Assembly: GCA_938001995.1 (NCBI GenBank)
Contig: CALLAV010000220.1
Span: 1-5,505 of the forward strand
Direction: 5' to 3'
DNA from: an uncultured Amylibacter sp.
GTDB taxonomy: Bacteria; Pseudomonadota; Alphaproteobacteria; Rhodobacterales; Rhodobacteraceae
DNA length: 5,505 nucleotides
Below the pieces are notes generated by a model. The model was given only the letters and a program-made list of their open reading frames with translations, had not been told where the DNA came from and searched no databases. This document shows positions 4,811 to 5,505 of this stretch, piece after piece. Position 1 is the stretch's first letter, and each line of letters begins with the position of its first letter. The translations under genes and the position numbers were made by a program.

Positions 4811-5505
4811 ATGACCAATGTTGTTATCGCATCCGCCGCCAGAACCGCTGTCGGTTCGTTCCTTGGCAGCTTTGCTAACACACCAGCACACGACCTCGGA
4901 ACAACAGCTATTAAAGCCGTCCTGGACCGTGCAGGCGTGGATGCCGCAGATGTTTCCGAAACAATTCTTGGTCAGGTCCTTACAGGTGGTCAGGGGCAAA
5001 ACCCAGCCCGTCAAGCCCACATCAATGCAGGCCTTCCACAAGAAGCCGCCGCATGGGGTATCAACCAAGTGTGTGGCTCAGGCCTGCGCGCTGTCGCACT
5101 CGCGGCCCAACACATCCAACTTGGCGACGCAGGCATCGTGGTTGCTGGCGGCCAAGAAAGCATGTCCCTGTCCCCACACGTCGTAAACATGCGCCCTGGC
5201 CAGAAAATGGGCGATGCGAAATTCGTGGACTCCATGATCAAAGACGGCTTGTGGGATGCGTTCAACAACTATCACATGGGTACAACGGCAGAAAACGTTG
5301 CCAACAAATGGCAAATTTCTCGTGACATGCAGGACGAATTCGCTGTTGGCTCACAGAACAAAGCGGAAGCCGCACAAAAGGCTGGCAAATTTGCGGATGA
5401 AATCACGCCTTTCACAGTAAAGACACGCAAAGGCGATATCGTTGTCGACCAAGACGAATACATCCGTCACGGCGCAACAATGGACGCGATGCAAAAACTG
5501 CGTCC
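4811..5505 (+). CDS. phaA: Acetyl-CoA acetyltransferase (PHB-type thiolase), N-terminal part
   Basis: The first 231 codons of about 390 are present; the 3' end lies beyond the window. Biosynthetic thiolases condense two acetyl-CoA to acetoacetyl-CoA, the first step of polyhydroxybutyrate synthesis, and also run in the degradative direction. The start MTNVVIASAARTAVGSFLGS is typical. QVCGSGLRAV (86-95) holds the acyl-accepting nucleophile C88 (C89 in the Zoogloea enzyme). AGGQESMSLSPH (112-123) and YHMGTTAEN (154-162, with H156) are substrate-binding loop segments. The second cysteine and catalytic histidine fall in the missing part. AAGGA (4799-4803) sits 7 bases before ATG 4811. In this bacterial group phaA is usually followed by the acetoacetyl-CoA reductase phaB, which would lie outside. 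Thiolase is certain; phaA rather than atoB rests on resemblance. Confidence 0.95.
   Translation, partial: MTNVVIASAARTAVGSFLGSFANTPAHDLGTTAIKAVLDRAGVDAADVSETILGQVLTGGQGQNPARQAHINAGLPQEAAAWGINQVCGSGLRAVALAAQHIQLGDAGIVVAGGQESMSLSPHVVNMRPGQKMGDAKFVDSMIKDGLWDAFNNYHMGTTAENVANKWQISRDMQDEFAVGSQNKAEAAQKAGKFADEITPFTVKTRKGDIVVDQDEYIRHGATMDAMQKLR

Noticed and set aside
4769..5463. Several minus- and plus-strand frames across the thiolase region
   Set aside because: All overlap the thiolase frame from 4811, which has the active-site cysteine motif and a proper Shine-Dalgarno.
1..5505. CRISPR array, tRNA/rRNA gene, insertion sequence or prophage
   Set aside because: No spaced repeats, tRNA-like cloverleaf, transposase or integrase motifs, or terminal inverted repeats seen.

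Overview
The window looks like ordinary chromosome of a marine alphaproteobacterium of the Rhodobacteraceae/Roseobacter group. This rests on recognition rather than a database search. The pointers are the close-packed layout, roughly balanced base composition with A/T-rich intergenic gaps, a type I pantothenate kinase, a PRC-barrel exported protein, a very small HemP, and a PHB-type thiolase. There is no transposase, phage gene, CRISPR array, tRNA or rRNA.

Plus strand, left part: the window opens inside a TlpA-like thioredoxin-fold protein (2-304), just after where its CxxC motif should lie. An A/T-rich spacer with a repeated 12-mer follows. Then comes a secreted PRC-barrel protein (462-941) closed by a clear intrinsic terminator (965-994), and coaA (1045-2007), the first enzyme of coenzyme A synthesis. 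coaA has no usable Shine-Dalgarno and may be leaderless.

Minus strand, middle part (read right to left): tag, a DNA-3-methyladenine glycosylase I (3617-3042); a regulatory gap with a nested dyad; then a tight three-gene unit. That unit is a 52-residue unknown protein (2901-2743), HemP (2739-2563) and a 159-residue Cys/His-containing unknown protein (2566-2087). The hemP Shine-Dalgarno lies in the end of the first gene, and hemP overlaps the third by ATGA. This unit converges on coaA.

Plus strand, right part: a stand-alone EAL-domain c-di-GMP phosphodiesterase (3758-4594, GTG start) is divergent from tag, with a CtrA-like box in the shared gap. After an A/T-rich hairpin and a structured 216-base spacer, a phaA-type acetyl-CoA acetyltransferase begins (4811) and runs off the window with its first active-site cysteine present.

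The best candidate for something undescribed is the hemP unit: two unrecognised small proteins translationally coupled to an iron/heme-associated gene, behind a dyad that could be an operator. Most of the rest is housekeeping.
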